64,000 nt of DNA from Chaetoderma sp. LZ-2023a. Its lineage: Eukaryota > Mollusca > Caudofoveata > Chaetodermatida > Chaetodermatidae. The notes below the pieces were generated by a model. That model was not told the DNA's origin. It did no database searches and was given only the letters and a program-made list of their open reading frames with translations. The position numbers and the translations under genes are program-made. Where the stretch lies: the NCBI GenBank assembly GCA_034401795.1, contig CM067370.1:64174809-64238808 (forward strand). Reading direction: 5' to 3'. Shown in pieces: positions 20,210 to 30,284 of the stretch; position 1 is the stretch's first letter; every line of letters begins with the position of its first letter.

Positions 20210-20891
20210 GTAGATAGAAAAAACTGTGGCACCAGTTCACACATGCCAGAGCATACTACTTTTCCTACTTTTTATTCTCTTGAGATTGTTCATGCTATGT
20301 TCTCCTACATTTTAGGCTTCTGTCCTACTTTTTTGTCACAAAAGAAATTGTATAGTTTTAAGAAAGCTGAATGGAATGTTTTTTGTCTTAAGTTCAGTTG
20401 TACTTTGCTATGAACCCTTTCAATCTGGAAGGCATAAACCCTTGGATTTCATTAAACTCAGACAGAAACGTTTATGAATATCTTGGAAACAATTTGATTG
20501 TATCTGCTGCTGAGGTAGCAATGAGTTTCAGTCAACCTATTTTCAGAATTTTCAACAGAATACTTTTTTTCAGCATAACTAATATATCAAGTCAAATATG
20601 ACTCATTATTGTCATCCTAAGTTTATCGAATAAAGTCCCTAGTTTGTTTCACGGCCCCGCTGCGAGGCCTGCTATGTAAAATACATGACTGCACTCATTT
20701 AGCAATTCGCCTTTCCAGAGTATTCATCCATCATCTGACCTCGTATGGCATCATAATCAGCCCAGCGCGTGTATGATGACGTCGCAATCATTATGTCACA
20801 AAGGGTTCCATATAGACTGTCACCAAATCTCAAATACTCTGACACGTATGAATTGTATGTCTTTGTAATTGTTTGCTATTTAATAAACATG
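20210..20891. other. start of a 14.5 kb host intron, no gene seen
   Basis: AT-rich sequence with no exon signal. From about 20740 it contains the left part of a dispersed repeat (GATGACGTCGCAATCA, GAATTGTATGTCTTTG, TTTAATAAACAT) that leads into the palindrome at 20892. Confidence 0.5.
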
Positions 20892-20984
20892 CTGTTGAAT
20901 ATTTTGAAACTAATTTGACTGGGCGTTGTTGCTGCCTTGGGCAGCAACAGCACCCAGTCAAATTGGTTTCAAAATATTCAACAG
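20892..20984. repeat. palindrome family P, copy 1
   Basis: CTGTTGAATATTTTGAAAC at the left is mirrored by GTTTCAAAATATTCAACAG at the right, with inner arms AATTTGACTGGG and CCCAGTCAAATT. The loop holds a further small palindrome (TTGCTGCC / GGCAGCAA). This is the best-preserved of eight copies in the window. Confidence 0.85.
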
Positions 20985-21009
20985 CTTAAATGTGTAGTTT
21001 TTTTTTAAA

Positions 21010-21110
21010 TTGATAGTCAAGGTGTTCAGAGATTGGTCGATCCCAACACGAGCTAAGTGTTGGTGGAGCTTAGCTAGAGATGGGCGGGGCATAGCTAAAA
21101 CTGGAAAGGT
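21010..21110. repeat. dispersed repeat linked to palindrome P
   Basis: CGATCCCAACACGAGC ... TTAGCTAGAGATGGGCGG GGCATAGCTAAAACTGG recurs about 30-100 bp after P palindromes, near 51785-51856 and 54385-54440, and in reverse near 35310-35370. P and this segment are probably parts of one larger repeat of several hundred bp. Confidence 0.65.
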
Positions 21111-21647
21111 CCATTTAAGGAGGCATCATGCTGTGTTAGCTGCCACTCAGGACTACGCAGCCAGAGAACATGGTTTGCACTGGAGCTGTGCGCTCTCGCT
21201 GTCATTGGTAACATGGGCAATCTCTTTCGCTTCCTGCCTTTCCACCCAGGAGTATAAATAGGTACCAGTGTAAAAAAACTGGGAAATTTACCCGCAATGG
21301 CATAATATACTAAAATAAAACCCAGCTAGATATGGCGTGAATGGGACCTGGAATCAGGGACTCAATAGATGCTAACTATCAATCAATATCATTTTGTGTT
21401 AATCCTTTTATCCTCAAATTTATTAAAGAAACTGTTTATTTTCTCATAAATGTTAAAGCTTGTCCAATGCACATTTAATTCATTATGGGCTTATCTGATC
21501 TCAATAAAATTGTTATAGATTTGTTCTGTACCATCATTGCATCCAGTCTACATCATAATTAAAAAACCTCAAATCTTCATATTTTTAGGGGGCTTGGACT
21601 TACATGTAACCTATTTTGCAACAAGAATTGGGTAAATATTAGTTTTT
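21111..21647. other. host intron sequence; diverged repeat matching the right flank of copy 4
   Basis: About 21440-21640 (ATCTCAATAAAA, ACCATCATTGCATCCA, TTTTGCAACAAGAATTGGG) resembles 34165-34340, on the far side of copies 3 and 4. The two segments share phrases in a rotated order, as in a diverged tandem repeat. A TATAAATAGG lies near 21253 with no linked coding sequence. Confidence 0.5.
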
Positions 21648-21659
21648 CAATAGACATTT

Positions 21660-22003
21660 AAGCTTATTTCCACATTCCCATTGCAAGGAGTTTTTGTCGG
21701 TTCCTGAGATTTGCTTTTCAGGGATGCCAATGGGAATTCAAAGTTCTCCCATTTGGAAAATCGACGGTCTTCACTCGAGTTGTCCTTGCTATCACAGCTT
21801 TCCTCCGCAGGAGAAATATAGCGGTCCACACTTACATAGATGACTGGTTGCTAAAGGCACACAACCCAGAAAGTTTGACAGCAAATCTGGAGATAGTTTT
21901 GAAAACTCTCACAGATTTAGGCTGGATAATCAACTTTCAAAAGTCAGCGCTGACCCCATCCCAGAAGTTTGTTTACCTGAGTATGTTCTTCGATCTGGAG
22001 ATA
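21660..22003 (+). pseudogene. RT fragment of copy 3
   Basis: It aligns with the RT palm of copies 2 and 4 from the CTTATTTCCACATTCCC codons through the YIDD-coding segment (ACATAGATGACTGG near 21834-21847) to GATCTGGAGATA. Single-base changes break the frame. It ends at the LINE insertion. Confidence 0.8.
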
Positions 22004-24098
22004 ATAATAATAATAGGATATTTATAGTGCGCTATAATTCCACGCAAATATTGCGTGCTCTAAGCGCTTACAATAATAAAATAAAATGATCATACAGTTG
22101 GATATGCCTGACGGAACAAAAACGTTTTAAGATTTGATTTAAATATAGCTAGAGTGGATGAAGATTTAAGACTAGCTGGAAGATCATTCCATTCTGTAGA
22201 AGCAACAAAAGCAAATGTTCTGTGACCATAGGTTTTTGATTTAACTTTCGGAATTTTAAGCAGGTTTAGATTTGCAGATCTAAGTGGCCTGCTTGGCGTG
22301 TACGTTTCTAGCAGTTCTGAAAGGTAGGTTGGTGCTGTAGATATGATACATTGATAGGTTAGGCAGAGGACTTTGAAGCGTATTCTCTGTTCTATTGGAA
22401 GCCAGTGAAGATCTTGGAGAATGGTACTGATATGATCACTCTTACGCTTTAGGGAAACAACTCTAGCGGCTGCATTCTGAATTGCTTGGAGTTTGCGCAT
22501 AGCATCTTTTGAGGCGCCTATAAACAGACTGTTACAATAGCCTAACCTTGAGATAATTAATGTTAGTACCAGCATAATAGCAGCTTCGCGAGTTATGTAT
22601 TTTCTGATGTTTGATATATTCCGCAGCTGCATAAAACACACCTTACGCAGATAACGGACATGATGTTCCATACTAAGTTCATTGTCTAACATGACACCCA
22701 AGTCCTTAGCAGTGTCTACCAAGGGAATTTGAGCTGAGCCGATGGTAATCGCAGATAACTCTGTTTTGGCACGCCGAATTGCTGGCCCAATCAACATCGC
22801 TTCGGTTTTATCATCATTCAACATCAACATGTTAGAGGTCATCCATAATTTAATATCGGAGCAACAGTTTGTTATTTGATTGGAAGCGATAGTTGCAGTG
22901 GATGTGGATGGCGTAAAATTGTTGATTAGTTGAGTATCATCTGCGTAAAGGTGTCTTGATATTATGTTTTTCGATTACTGAACCTAGTTGTCGAGTGTAC
23001 AGGGTGAATAGAACGGGGCCCAGTATAGACCCTTGTGGTACGCCGCACGTAAGCTGGATTGATTCCGATGGGGTTCCATTTATGTACACTGATTGACATC
23101 TATCAGTCAAGTATGAATGAAACCAATCTAATGCAGGACCTTTGACACTGAATGCACGACTTAGTTTAGAGAGTAGGTTTTCATGGTCAATGGTATCGAA
23201 TGCAGCGCTGAGGTCAAGTAGAATTAGTAACGAGACATTACCCATATCGATATCACTTCGAATATCATTTATCACTCTTAATAACGCTGTCTCCGTGCTA
23301 TGACTCTGTCTATAAGCAGATTGGAAAGGCTCATGTAGCTCGTGTGAATTCAAGTGTACAGATAGTTGTTTACATACGGCCCTTTCAACAAGTTTTGAGA
23401 TAAACGGCAGGTTAGACACGGGTCTATAGTTCTTTAATACGTCTTGATCAAGACCTTGTTTTTTAAGCAGCGGATTGATTATAGCTTGCTTGAAGACCTT
23501 TGGCATGACACCCGACTCTAGACTAGAGTTAATGATTAATGTTATTGTTGGAAGTAAAATGTCCAAATATTCAAATATCATTTTGGTTGGGACAGGGTCA
23601 AGAGCACAAAATGTTGGTTTTGATTCTTTGAGGAGAAATGAGACGTCTTGTTCAGAGAGAGGCTGAAAATGGTCGAGGTAGCCATGTTCGAATGCTGGTT
23701 CATCACACGTGGACATTGTCGAGACAGTGGATTGATGTAACTGACTTCGAATATCATCAATCTTATTTTGGAAAAACTGTGAGAATGATCTAGCAATCTG
23801 CGCATGATCGTTGTTATCGGGAAGTGAGGAGTCTTTGCGCTTACCCATAAGAGTGGACATTATATTATGAAGCTCTTTTGGGTTGGATTTGCACTCTGAA
23901 ATTTTATTGTTGAAGAACATTGCTTTTGTCCTATCAATGAGCCTTGTAACATTGTTCCTAGCTTGGACATAGATCTGGCGATGGACTTCTAGGCGTGACT
24001 TCCTCCATCTCCTTTTGGCCTTCCGCCTATTCCCTTTTTCTAGCCTGACTTCTTGTGTAAAAAGCCAATGAGATTGAGATCTTTGGGGAATCATCTTC
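22004..24098 (-). mobile_element. 5'-truncated CR1/L2-type LINE inserted antisense in DIRS copy 3
   Basis: On the - strand the element runs from a linker upstream of RT to a 3' tail of ATT repeats at the low-coordinate end (22001-22015). AGATA lies at both borders (21999-22003 and 24099-24103), a possible short target duplication. No apurinic endonuclease domain is present, so it is 5'-truncated, as is common for LINEs. The flanking DIRS sequence is continuous across it. Confidence 0.85.
22090..24096 (-). pseudogene. LINE reverse transcriptase and C-terminal domain (CR1/L2-like), frameshifted
   Basis: The upstream part contains RT motifs NYRPVSNLPFISKLVE, FQSAYRQSHSTETAL, ILLDLSAAFDTIDH and GVPQGSILGPVLF. 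A one-base frameshift near 22960 falls just before HLYADDTQL, which is intact in the second frame. The frame then continues to 22090 with the characteristic thumb/C-terminal region: KDLGVMLDNELSM, ISRLGYCNSL, NAAARVV, LHWLPIEQRI and WNDLPASLK. The motifs and order indicate the CR1/L2 group; finer placement needs a tree. The frameshift and missing 5' part make it inactive. Confidence 0.88.
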
Positions 24099-24103
24099 AG
24101 ATA

Positions 24104-25022
24104 GGATATGGTTATCCATCCCAAGAGAGAGTGGAGAATCTCCTCTCGTGCATTCAATTGGTTTGCAGCAGTCGTTATATTCTAGCACGAGTCTATCTGA
24201 GAATGCTACAATTGTAGGTCTGATGGTTTCAATGGAACCAGTCATTCCTCAGGCGGCCTTGCACAGGCAGCCGATTCAGTTGTTTCTCATGAATCAGTGG
24301 ACACAGAGTTCAGGGTCACTGGACTCGCGCATTCAAGTGTTGGATCCTCTCATTCATCACCTTCACTGGCGGATGGAGAGAGAGAATCTCCTGGCGGGGG
24401 TCATGCTGACCCCTCCCCACCCTCAAGTAACGATGTTTACAGATGCATCAATGGAGGGATGGGGAGCTTGCCTGGAAGAAGCCACACTATCAGGGCTTTG
24501 GAATCTGGATCAGTCAAAGGAGCATATCAACATGCTAGTATTACGAGGCCCGGAACACTTCTTAAAGGAAGTGGAGGGAAAGTTTGTGTTGATACGTTCA
24601 GACAACTCAACAGTAGTTACATGAACCGCCATGGCGGAACGAAGTCGCCCAGTCTCTGTATGATGACATGGAAACTGCTTTGCTGGTGCATGGATCATAT
24701 GATCATCTTGAAAGCAGTTCATATTCCGAGAAGGCTGAATCTGTTAGCAGACTCATTGAGCCGAAGGATGAGCATTCTGCCTACAGAATGGCAACTAAAT
24801 CAATGTGTGGCGGATCATCTGTTCAATCATTGGGGGAAACCCAACATAGATTTATTCGCAATGAAGAAGAATGCGAAGATGACGACATACGTTTCTCCGA
24901 TTCCAGATCTAAGCGATATCGCAATAGATGCGCTAGCTATCAGTTGGAAGGGAATGTATACAACGCATACCCTCCAGCAATCCTGATTCCAAGGATTTTT
25001 CAGAAAATCAAACGGGAGGAAT
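24104..25022 (+). pseudogene. RT C-terminus, RNase H and methyltransferase-like remnant of copy 3
   Basis: The segment resumes after the LINE with the end of RT (LMVSMEPVIPQAAL) and RNase H (FTDASMEGWGACLEE, LIRSDNSTVVT). A short deletion near 24620 (TTACATGAACC where copy 2 has GACTTACATAAACC) shifts the frame. Beyond it the second frame has LLADSLSRRMS, NIDLFAMKKN, DALAISWKGMY and a stop near 25022. It is an inactive remnant. Confidence 0.8.
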
Positions 25023-25242
25023 AGCAAGTGCTTTTGATCGCCCCGAATTGGCCAAGCCATTCATGGTTTACAGATCTGCTGAACCTTCTGGTCTGTTATC
25101 CGGTTCCTCTGCCTCTAATGGACAATATTATCTTCCAGGGCAAGACCCTTCACAACAATCTGTCAATGTTTCAATTGACTGCATGGATGTTGTCAAAAAA
25201 TCTGTAAATAAGGAGGGCTTTTCTGAGCAAGCAGCCAATTTT

Positions 25243-26196
25243 ATGGCCAGAGCCAGAAGGGGGTCAACCTCCAGAGCATCTAATTATAAAATCAACAGAT
25301 TTGCAGATTGGTGCTCAAAGAGATATATAAATTCAATGGATGCATCTATTCAGGTAGTAGCTGATTTTCTCTGTCACCTGTGTGATGCTTATAGTCTTAA
25401 GCCTAATTCTATTGCTGGATATAATTCAGCATTAATGACTGTTATCCCTTGTTTGGCAAAGAGGGGAAGTGATGAAGTATGTGTCCTAAATACTTTTATC
25501 AAAGGTATGGGCAATCTTAGACCGACAAATCTTCCACATACACCGTCATGGAGTCTTTCTCTGGTTCTTCAAGCTTTGAGTGATAAACCTTTTGAACCAC
25601 TGAGTGCTATTTCTATAAGGTTATTGACACTTAAAGCTGTATTTTTAACTGCGCCGGCCTCAGGCAGACACAGATGTGAAATTCATGCCTTGTCTGCTGA
25701 GCCAGACCGTTATATAGTTACAGGTGAAGGCCTTAAGCTTCTAACGAGATTGAATTTCTTGGCTAAGAATCAATCTTTAAAATATCTGGGTCAACCTATA
25801 ATTTTACCTGTCTTAACCATATATGATCCTGGTGCTAATGCATGGTGTCCTGTCCATGCCTTAAATAGGTGCAAGAAAAGGACTCGCGGTTGGTGGACTG
25901 ACCCATGCTCCCTATGGTTGTCATATATTGAACCCCATGAGAGGGCATCAAGAGACACTATTTCCAGATGGATAGTAGAATGCATTCAATTCTGTCATAA
26001 GACAGCCACTGGAAAACAAGTAGATAGAGCCAAGGCTTATAGTGTCCATGGTGTGGTAACTTCGACGTCATTATTTAATGGTGTTTCTATTGAAGATATT
26101 ATGTCAGTAGCCCAGTGGCACTGTGAATCGAGTTTTACCGACCATTATCTCCGTGACACTTCCAACCCGCTCGCCATCTCAGTCCTCAGAAAATAA
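25243..26196 (+). pseudogene. tyrosine recombinase of copy 3, open but catalytically dead
   Basis: The frame is open to 26196 (about 317 residues from this Met, with open sequence upstream from 25048). The HxxR box reads AYSVHG where active copies read AHSVRG, so both its histidine and its arginine are replaced. The Arg-I cluster is changed from SARRRSEIH to SGRHRCEIH. The W/H (QWHCES) and tyrosine (DHYLRD) boxes survive. Integration activity should be lost. The lack of stops suggests either moderate age or chance. Confidence 0.85.
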
Positions 26197-26341
26197 TGCA
26201 GAGGTATTTATTTGTAATTAGTTTTCCTCCTCTGCTATTTACAAATATCACATTTGTTAGTAGGGAATCCCTACTATTTCCGGTTACATTCTCTTCATCC
26301 GTATGGGGGAAGAGGTGATTTCCGCACTCAAGACATCAGAG

Positions 26342-26440
26342 GTCAGTAAATGTGACCATTTTGTTTTTTGTCATGTTGGTTGTGTCATGTTATTATTTAA
26401 TAGGGTGATGGTTAATGTCTCTTAATTGTGGTTCTTTCAG
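26342..26440 (+). other. possible 3' UTR intron, copy 3
   Basis: AGAG|GTCAGTAAAT and TGGTTCTTTCAG|AGAG bound 99 nt at the same place as in copies 2 and 4, although the interior is diverged. Confidence 0.35.
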
Positions 26441-26751
26441 AGAGTTTTTGAAAATGAAGCAATTCTTCTTTTTCCAATGTCTAGTAATACTTGTTTCAAG
26501 TATTAGAGAACGTGCTAGTCATTTAGAGCAGCGTTTTTTCCTAACCTTCCTCAGAAAGAGGGGGGCACATTTGCCTTTTGATTAATCTCTTCATCGGTCG
26601 ATTATCCGATACAAAATTATATTTCTGGTTGTGTTTCAGACAGTATCAGATGGTGTAAATCTCTTGAAAATTCAGAGCTACTCTCTTCGAGGGTGAACTG
26701 GTTTTAGGACCTTGCCTCCCTCCCGCCAAATTTACTTTTAAATTCTTGCTT

Positions 26752-26850
26752 TTATCAAGAGTGTTAGGGAGGTAAGTATGTTCTCATGATGTGAAATAAG
26801 AAAATTTATCAAATTTCTTTTTCACGAGAGATGACATACTTACCTCCCTA
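26752..26850 (+). repeat. ICR of DIRS copy 3
   Basis: It joins the complement of a left end (ending TTCTCATGATGTG) to the complement of its own right end (starting TAAGAAAATTTATCAAAT). This predicts the circle junction TTTTCTTA-TTT-CACATCATGAG. The real right end at 27138 matches the prediction. Confidence 0.88.
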
Positions 26851-26919
26851 ACAGGATCCAGGCCTCTCCACCCACGGAGGCCTGGTGCTTTGGTTATTTG
26901 AATAGTTGCTTCTATGTCA

Positions 26920-27138
26920 GCCAATATTTAGTAACGGAAGTACTAGTATGCCCATGCGCAGAGCGTGGGGTCTGTCATGTGCATGACTGTGTATATTACA
27001 CCTGCCCAGTAGGGGCACCTAACTTTTTATAATTCTGAATATTATTGAATTTAGAGCCGATATACTAGTATATCAAGAGTGTTAGGGAGGTAAGTATGTC
27101 ATGTCACTCGTGAAAAAGAAATTTGATAAATTTTCTTA
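26920..27138 (+). repeat. right ITR of DIRS copy 3
   Basis: It has the layout of the other right ITRs, with a degraded CCCATGCGCAG site, AGGGAGGTAAGTATG and the terminal GATAAATTTTCTTA. Copy 4 begins after TTT (27139-27141). Confidence 0.88.
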
Positions 27139-27141
27139 TTT

Positions 27142-27331
27142 CACATCAAGAGTATACTTACCTCCCTAATACTTTTGATATTGCTAAATATCGGCTTTCA
27201 CTCAATAAAACACTCAGATTAAAAACAGTTAGGTGCCCCTACTGGGCAGGGAGTCAGAGGCAGTCCGGCGGATGCTCGCCCCACCACCGCGCATGCGCCG
27301 ACTACCACTTCCTCTTTGCTCATTTATTGGC
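27142..27331 (+). repeat. left ITR of DIRS copy 4
   Basis: Inner part is the reverse complement of the right ITR (33949-34131). GCGCATGCGC is at 27289-27298. Confidence 0.92.
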
Positions 27332-27422
27332 AAAGGGTTACATGCGGTTTTGTGTTCTTCATACTTTTCTGCGCGTTGCCTTGTTTTTTGCTCACGTTTG
27401 ACGATTATTTTTTGGTGGAAGC

Positions 27423-27473
27423 ATGTCGGAAAGGGAGGATTCGCCTTTAGAAGGAGCGGGATCGCTTTATCAG
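27423..27473 (+). CDS. gag exon 1 of copy 4 (17 codons)
   Basis: An ATG at 27423 opens 17 codons ending CAG|GTGAAT. The peptide is the same as in copy 2. It should splice in phase 0 to 28238. Confidence 0.65.
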
Positions 27474-28237
27474 GTGAATTCTTTGATATGCTAGCGTGTT
27501 TTGTCCCGGTTTAATGTATTTCCGGGACTCGCGCTTACCGTGATTGGCGCCTGATTATGTTGGTTTTTTACAACATGGTGCTTCATATGTCTCATTTCTC
27601 TTTGTGTTTTGTCCACAGGTATCGCATAGACGCTTTGATGGACTTCTCGGCACAAGAGGATATGTTTTCTCTCCACCACGGTTCCATTTCCTACTAATAC
27701 TGTTAGGTTATCTAACCAAAAAGTCTATGTTCAGTGAGTTGGAGGCCTGTTATAAAGGTCTTCTCACTTTGCCCTCTTGCTCCAATTCCTTCCCCTGAGG
27801 TGGAGAGAATGTAGAGCGTACTATGGTGGAGTTCTCCGGTTCATCACGTTGGATGGTTTGTCTATACAAGGATCAGGTATCTAATTATTGTAAACAAAAG
27901 GGGAGATAATTTCCCTTTTTGCCAATGCTAGAATTGGAAGGAGTTATCTCTGTATATCTGATTGTTGTGTACTCGAAATGCCAATTCAACGGAAATGTTC
28001 CGTTTACTTATACAATTCGTTCTTGCTCTTGGTGCTTGTTGCGGATCGATTGATTTGGTCACGAGAGTGATGACGTCATAATCGGCCTTGGCCTTTTTAT
28101 TAACAATTAACGTTTTGTCCATGGCTGGTTCTTCTTGATTTCTGATCTTGATGATCCTGTCCTCTCTTTTTAGTTGGTTTTGAGTTCGCTAACCTTAACT
28201 ATCTTGCTCATTGTCCCTGTCCTTTGTCCTGTTTCAG
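27474..28237 (+). other. gag intron / regulatory leader of copy 4
   Basis: This 764-nt interval contains an internal GTCCACAG|GT near 27618, TATAAAG at 27751-27757 and TGACGTCA at 28071-28078, and ends CCTGTTTCAG. An internal open frame (VSHRRFDGLLGTRGY) is shared with copy 2 only and is not kept in subfamily B. Confidence 0.55.
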
Positions 28238-30284
28238 AGACCTGGTTGCCCGTCCTGCGGGAGGTTTCTTAAAAGCCGCTTCGTCCCGCACTTGTGCTTC
28301 AGCTGCAGTCCCTGTGGACCGTTGCTGAAGTGCGACGTATGTAAGCTGTGGGGGGGCGAATTAATGTCTGATTTTCTCGCATTGCAGGCAAGGGAGAAGG
28401 TAATGGAGGAAGAGAGGAAGAAGAAGGAGAAAGTTTGTAAGAAGGGTAAGAAGAAGGCCTCATCCGCGGTGGATATGGAGGCCTTCAGGTCCGAAATGTT
28501 GCAAGAGATGCAGAGGACGATAAAGGATCTGGTCCCAGAGTTGCTTCGTGGCATGCTCCCTGGGCCAGCTCCTTTGTTGTCCTCGGCGTCTGCTTACGAG
28601 CAGGTGATCCCCGCCTCTGAATCCGGTCTCTTTAGGTCCGGTCCGGTTGTGGATTCAGAGGTGGCCCCTTTGTTGGGGGCAGTCCAAGGCCCTGGCAGCA
28701 GGCATGGCGCCGCGCCGAGGGGCCGTGGACAACGGTTGTTGCTGGGACCCGCGGTCTGCTCATCAGACCCCGGGTATCCGCGCGCCGAAGGTGCCAAACC
28801 CTCCTATGGCACCTTTCCTGGCCAGTCCGGGTTAGCTTTCTTTGCTGACCCGGAGTCTAATCTTTCTGGCCAGGAAGAAGAGGATCTCCTGCTGGGGTCG
28901 CCTTCTGAGGACGTGGCCATGGAATACGACGTCTGTGCACCCCTCGCGGGGAATGCAGGCGACGTGTTCCATGGTTCTACTCACGCAGGAGTAGATTTCA
29001 CGGTCCAGAGGGTGTCCCCGGGCGGTGCTGTTGACCACGGATACCGCATACCTCGGCTTGCCGATGGTATGGCTGGTGCTGGTCAGACCCGTGGTAGAGC
29101 GGTGTTTACCCCGCGCTCTGCCACGGCGCCTGCTCCTGGTCAAGCCGCGGATTTTAGCATGCCTGCTCTCTCGGGCCCGCATGCTTTTCCAGGCTTGCCA
29201 GGGGTATCAGCTTACCCGCCGTCGACATCAACTGCGAGTGCTCTGGAGGAAGACGAAGGCCCTCGTCTAGTAGAGCGCTCGCAGTTAGCCACGGAGGAGG
29301 ATTGGTCGGACGCTTGCCAGTGGCTGGTAAGTGTTCGGCCAGATCTACCCGTGGAGCTGCCGGCTAGCCAGCGTGACCATAGGCCGTGGTTAGCTGGTAG
29401 GCCGGCGGCTACCGCTATGCCATCTCTGCCGCTTGCTGAGCATGTCGTGGACATGTTCGAAGCGGCAGAGGCGTCCATTAAGGTGAATGGACGTCTCGCG
29501 AAGGCCCCTCGCGAGGTGGCGAAGCGGTGCCGCATCGTGCCCCTGGATTACCAGCGGTACGGTGTGGTGCCGAAGCCAAGCGTTGATGATCGCGCGGCTT
29601 TGGGCGAAGATGCGCGGCCGGGCTCCCGTTCTGACACGGGAGTCTTGTGCTCGAACGCGTTGCGTTCGGCAAATGCCGCGCTGCGGGATGCGGAGGAGAG
29701 TGGGAGAGCGTCGATTGCCGCTCTGTCCCACGTCTCCCAGCTGCTACAAGGGGTGGTAGCGGCTTCCGCATCACGCCAACCAAGCCCGGTGACAGTCCAG
29801 AGAGCCATTCAGGATGGTATCAACCTGGCTTTGGACTGTTTGACGCGGGCGGTAACCAGAAGTGTCCGGGCGAGGCGCACGTTTGCGCTTGACAATCTGC
29901 CCGTCCCAGGACCTGTATAATAGGCTGCTGCGGACGCCTATGACAGGTCCTGGTCTCTTTGGAGGTGAGGGATGCAGGCACCTCCAGGAGACGGTCACTC
30001 TGGTTAATAACCAGAGGGCGCTGCGGGAACAATTTGAGGTGCTCCGGCGGGAGCGTGTTCGCGCGGCACCCCCTGCGTATCGTCCTCTGCAGGCTCGAGG
30101 TGGTGCTGGCCAAGTCAGAGGCCAGCCACCGTCGCAACGTAGGCCTAGGCCACGGGCGATTCGGCCAGCAGCGAGGGGGGCGCAGGCTCCCCAGCCGCAC
30201 CCAGCCAGACAGCCGCCCGCGCACCGTGGTGCGCGCGGCGCTGGGCGGGGCGCGCGGGGATCTGGTCGCGGTAATCGGGCCTGA
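28238..30284 (+). pseudogene. Gag of DIRS copy 4 (2-bp deletion)
   Basis: The frame reads RPGCPSCGRF into the complete eight-ligand zinc-binding module and continues through the Lys/Glu-rich helix and the central region. At about 29898 two bases are missing compared with copy 2 (AATCTGCCCG for AATCTGTGCCCG), giving a stop at 29920. The remaining C-terminal part, with the Arg/Gly-rich tail, continues in another frame to 30284. Upstream of 28238 the frame stays open to a Met at 28211, but the acceptor and exon 1 suggest that start is not used. Confidence 0.85.

Larger units (their letters stand above)
21648..27138 (+). mobile_element. DIRS1-like retrotransposon copy 3 (5'-truncated relic, split by a LINE)
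   Basis: The homology to copies 2 and 4 begins abruptly inside RT; the left ITR, gag and early RT are missing. It breaks at about 22003 for an antisense LINE and resumes at 24104. The coding regions have frameshifts and lost catalytic residues, but the ICR and right ITR are well preserved. Its termini differ from subfamilies A and B (right end AATTTGATAAATTTTCTTA). The right end meets copy 4 with only TTT between them. Confidence 0.88.

Noticed and set aside
21251..21262. TATAAATAGG as a host promoter
   Set aside because: It lies within an intron next to a dispersed repeat and no coding sequence or initiator follows.
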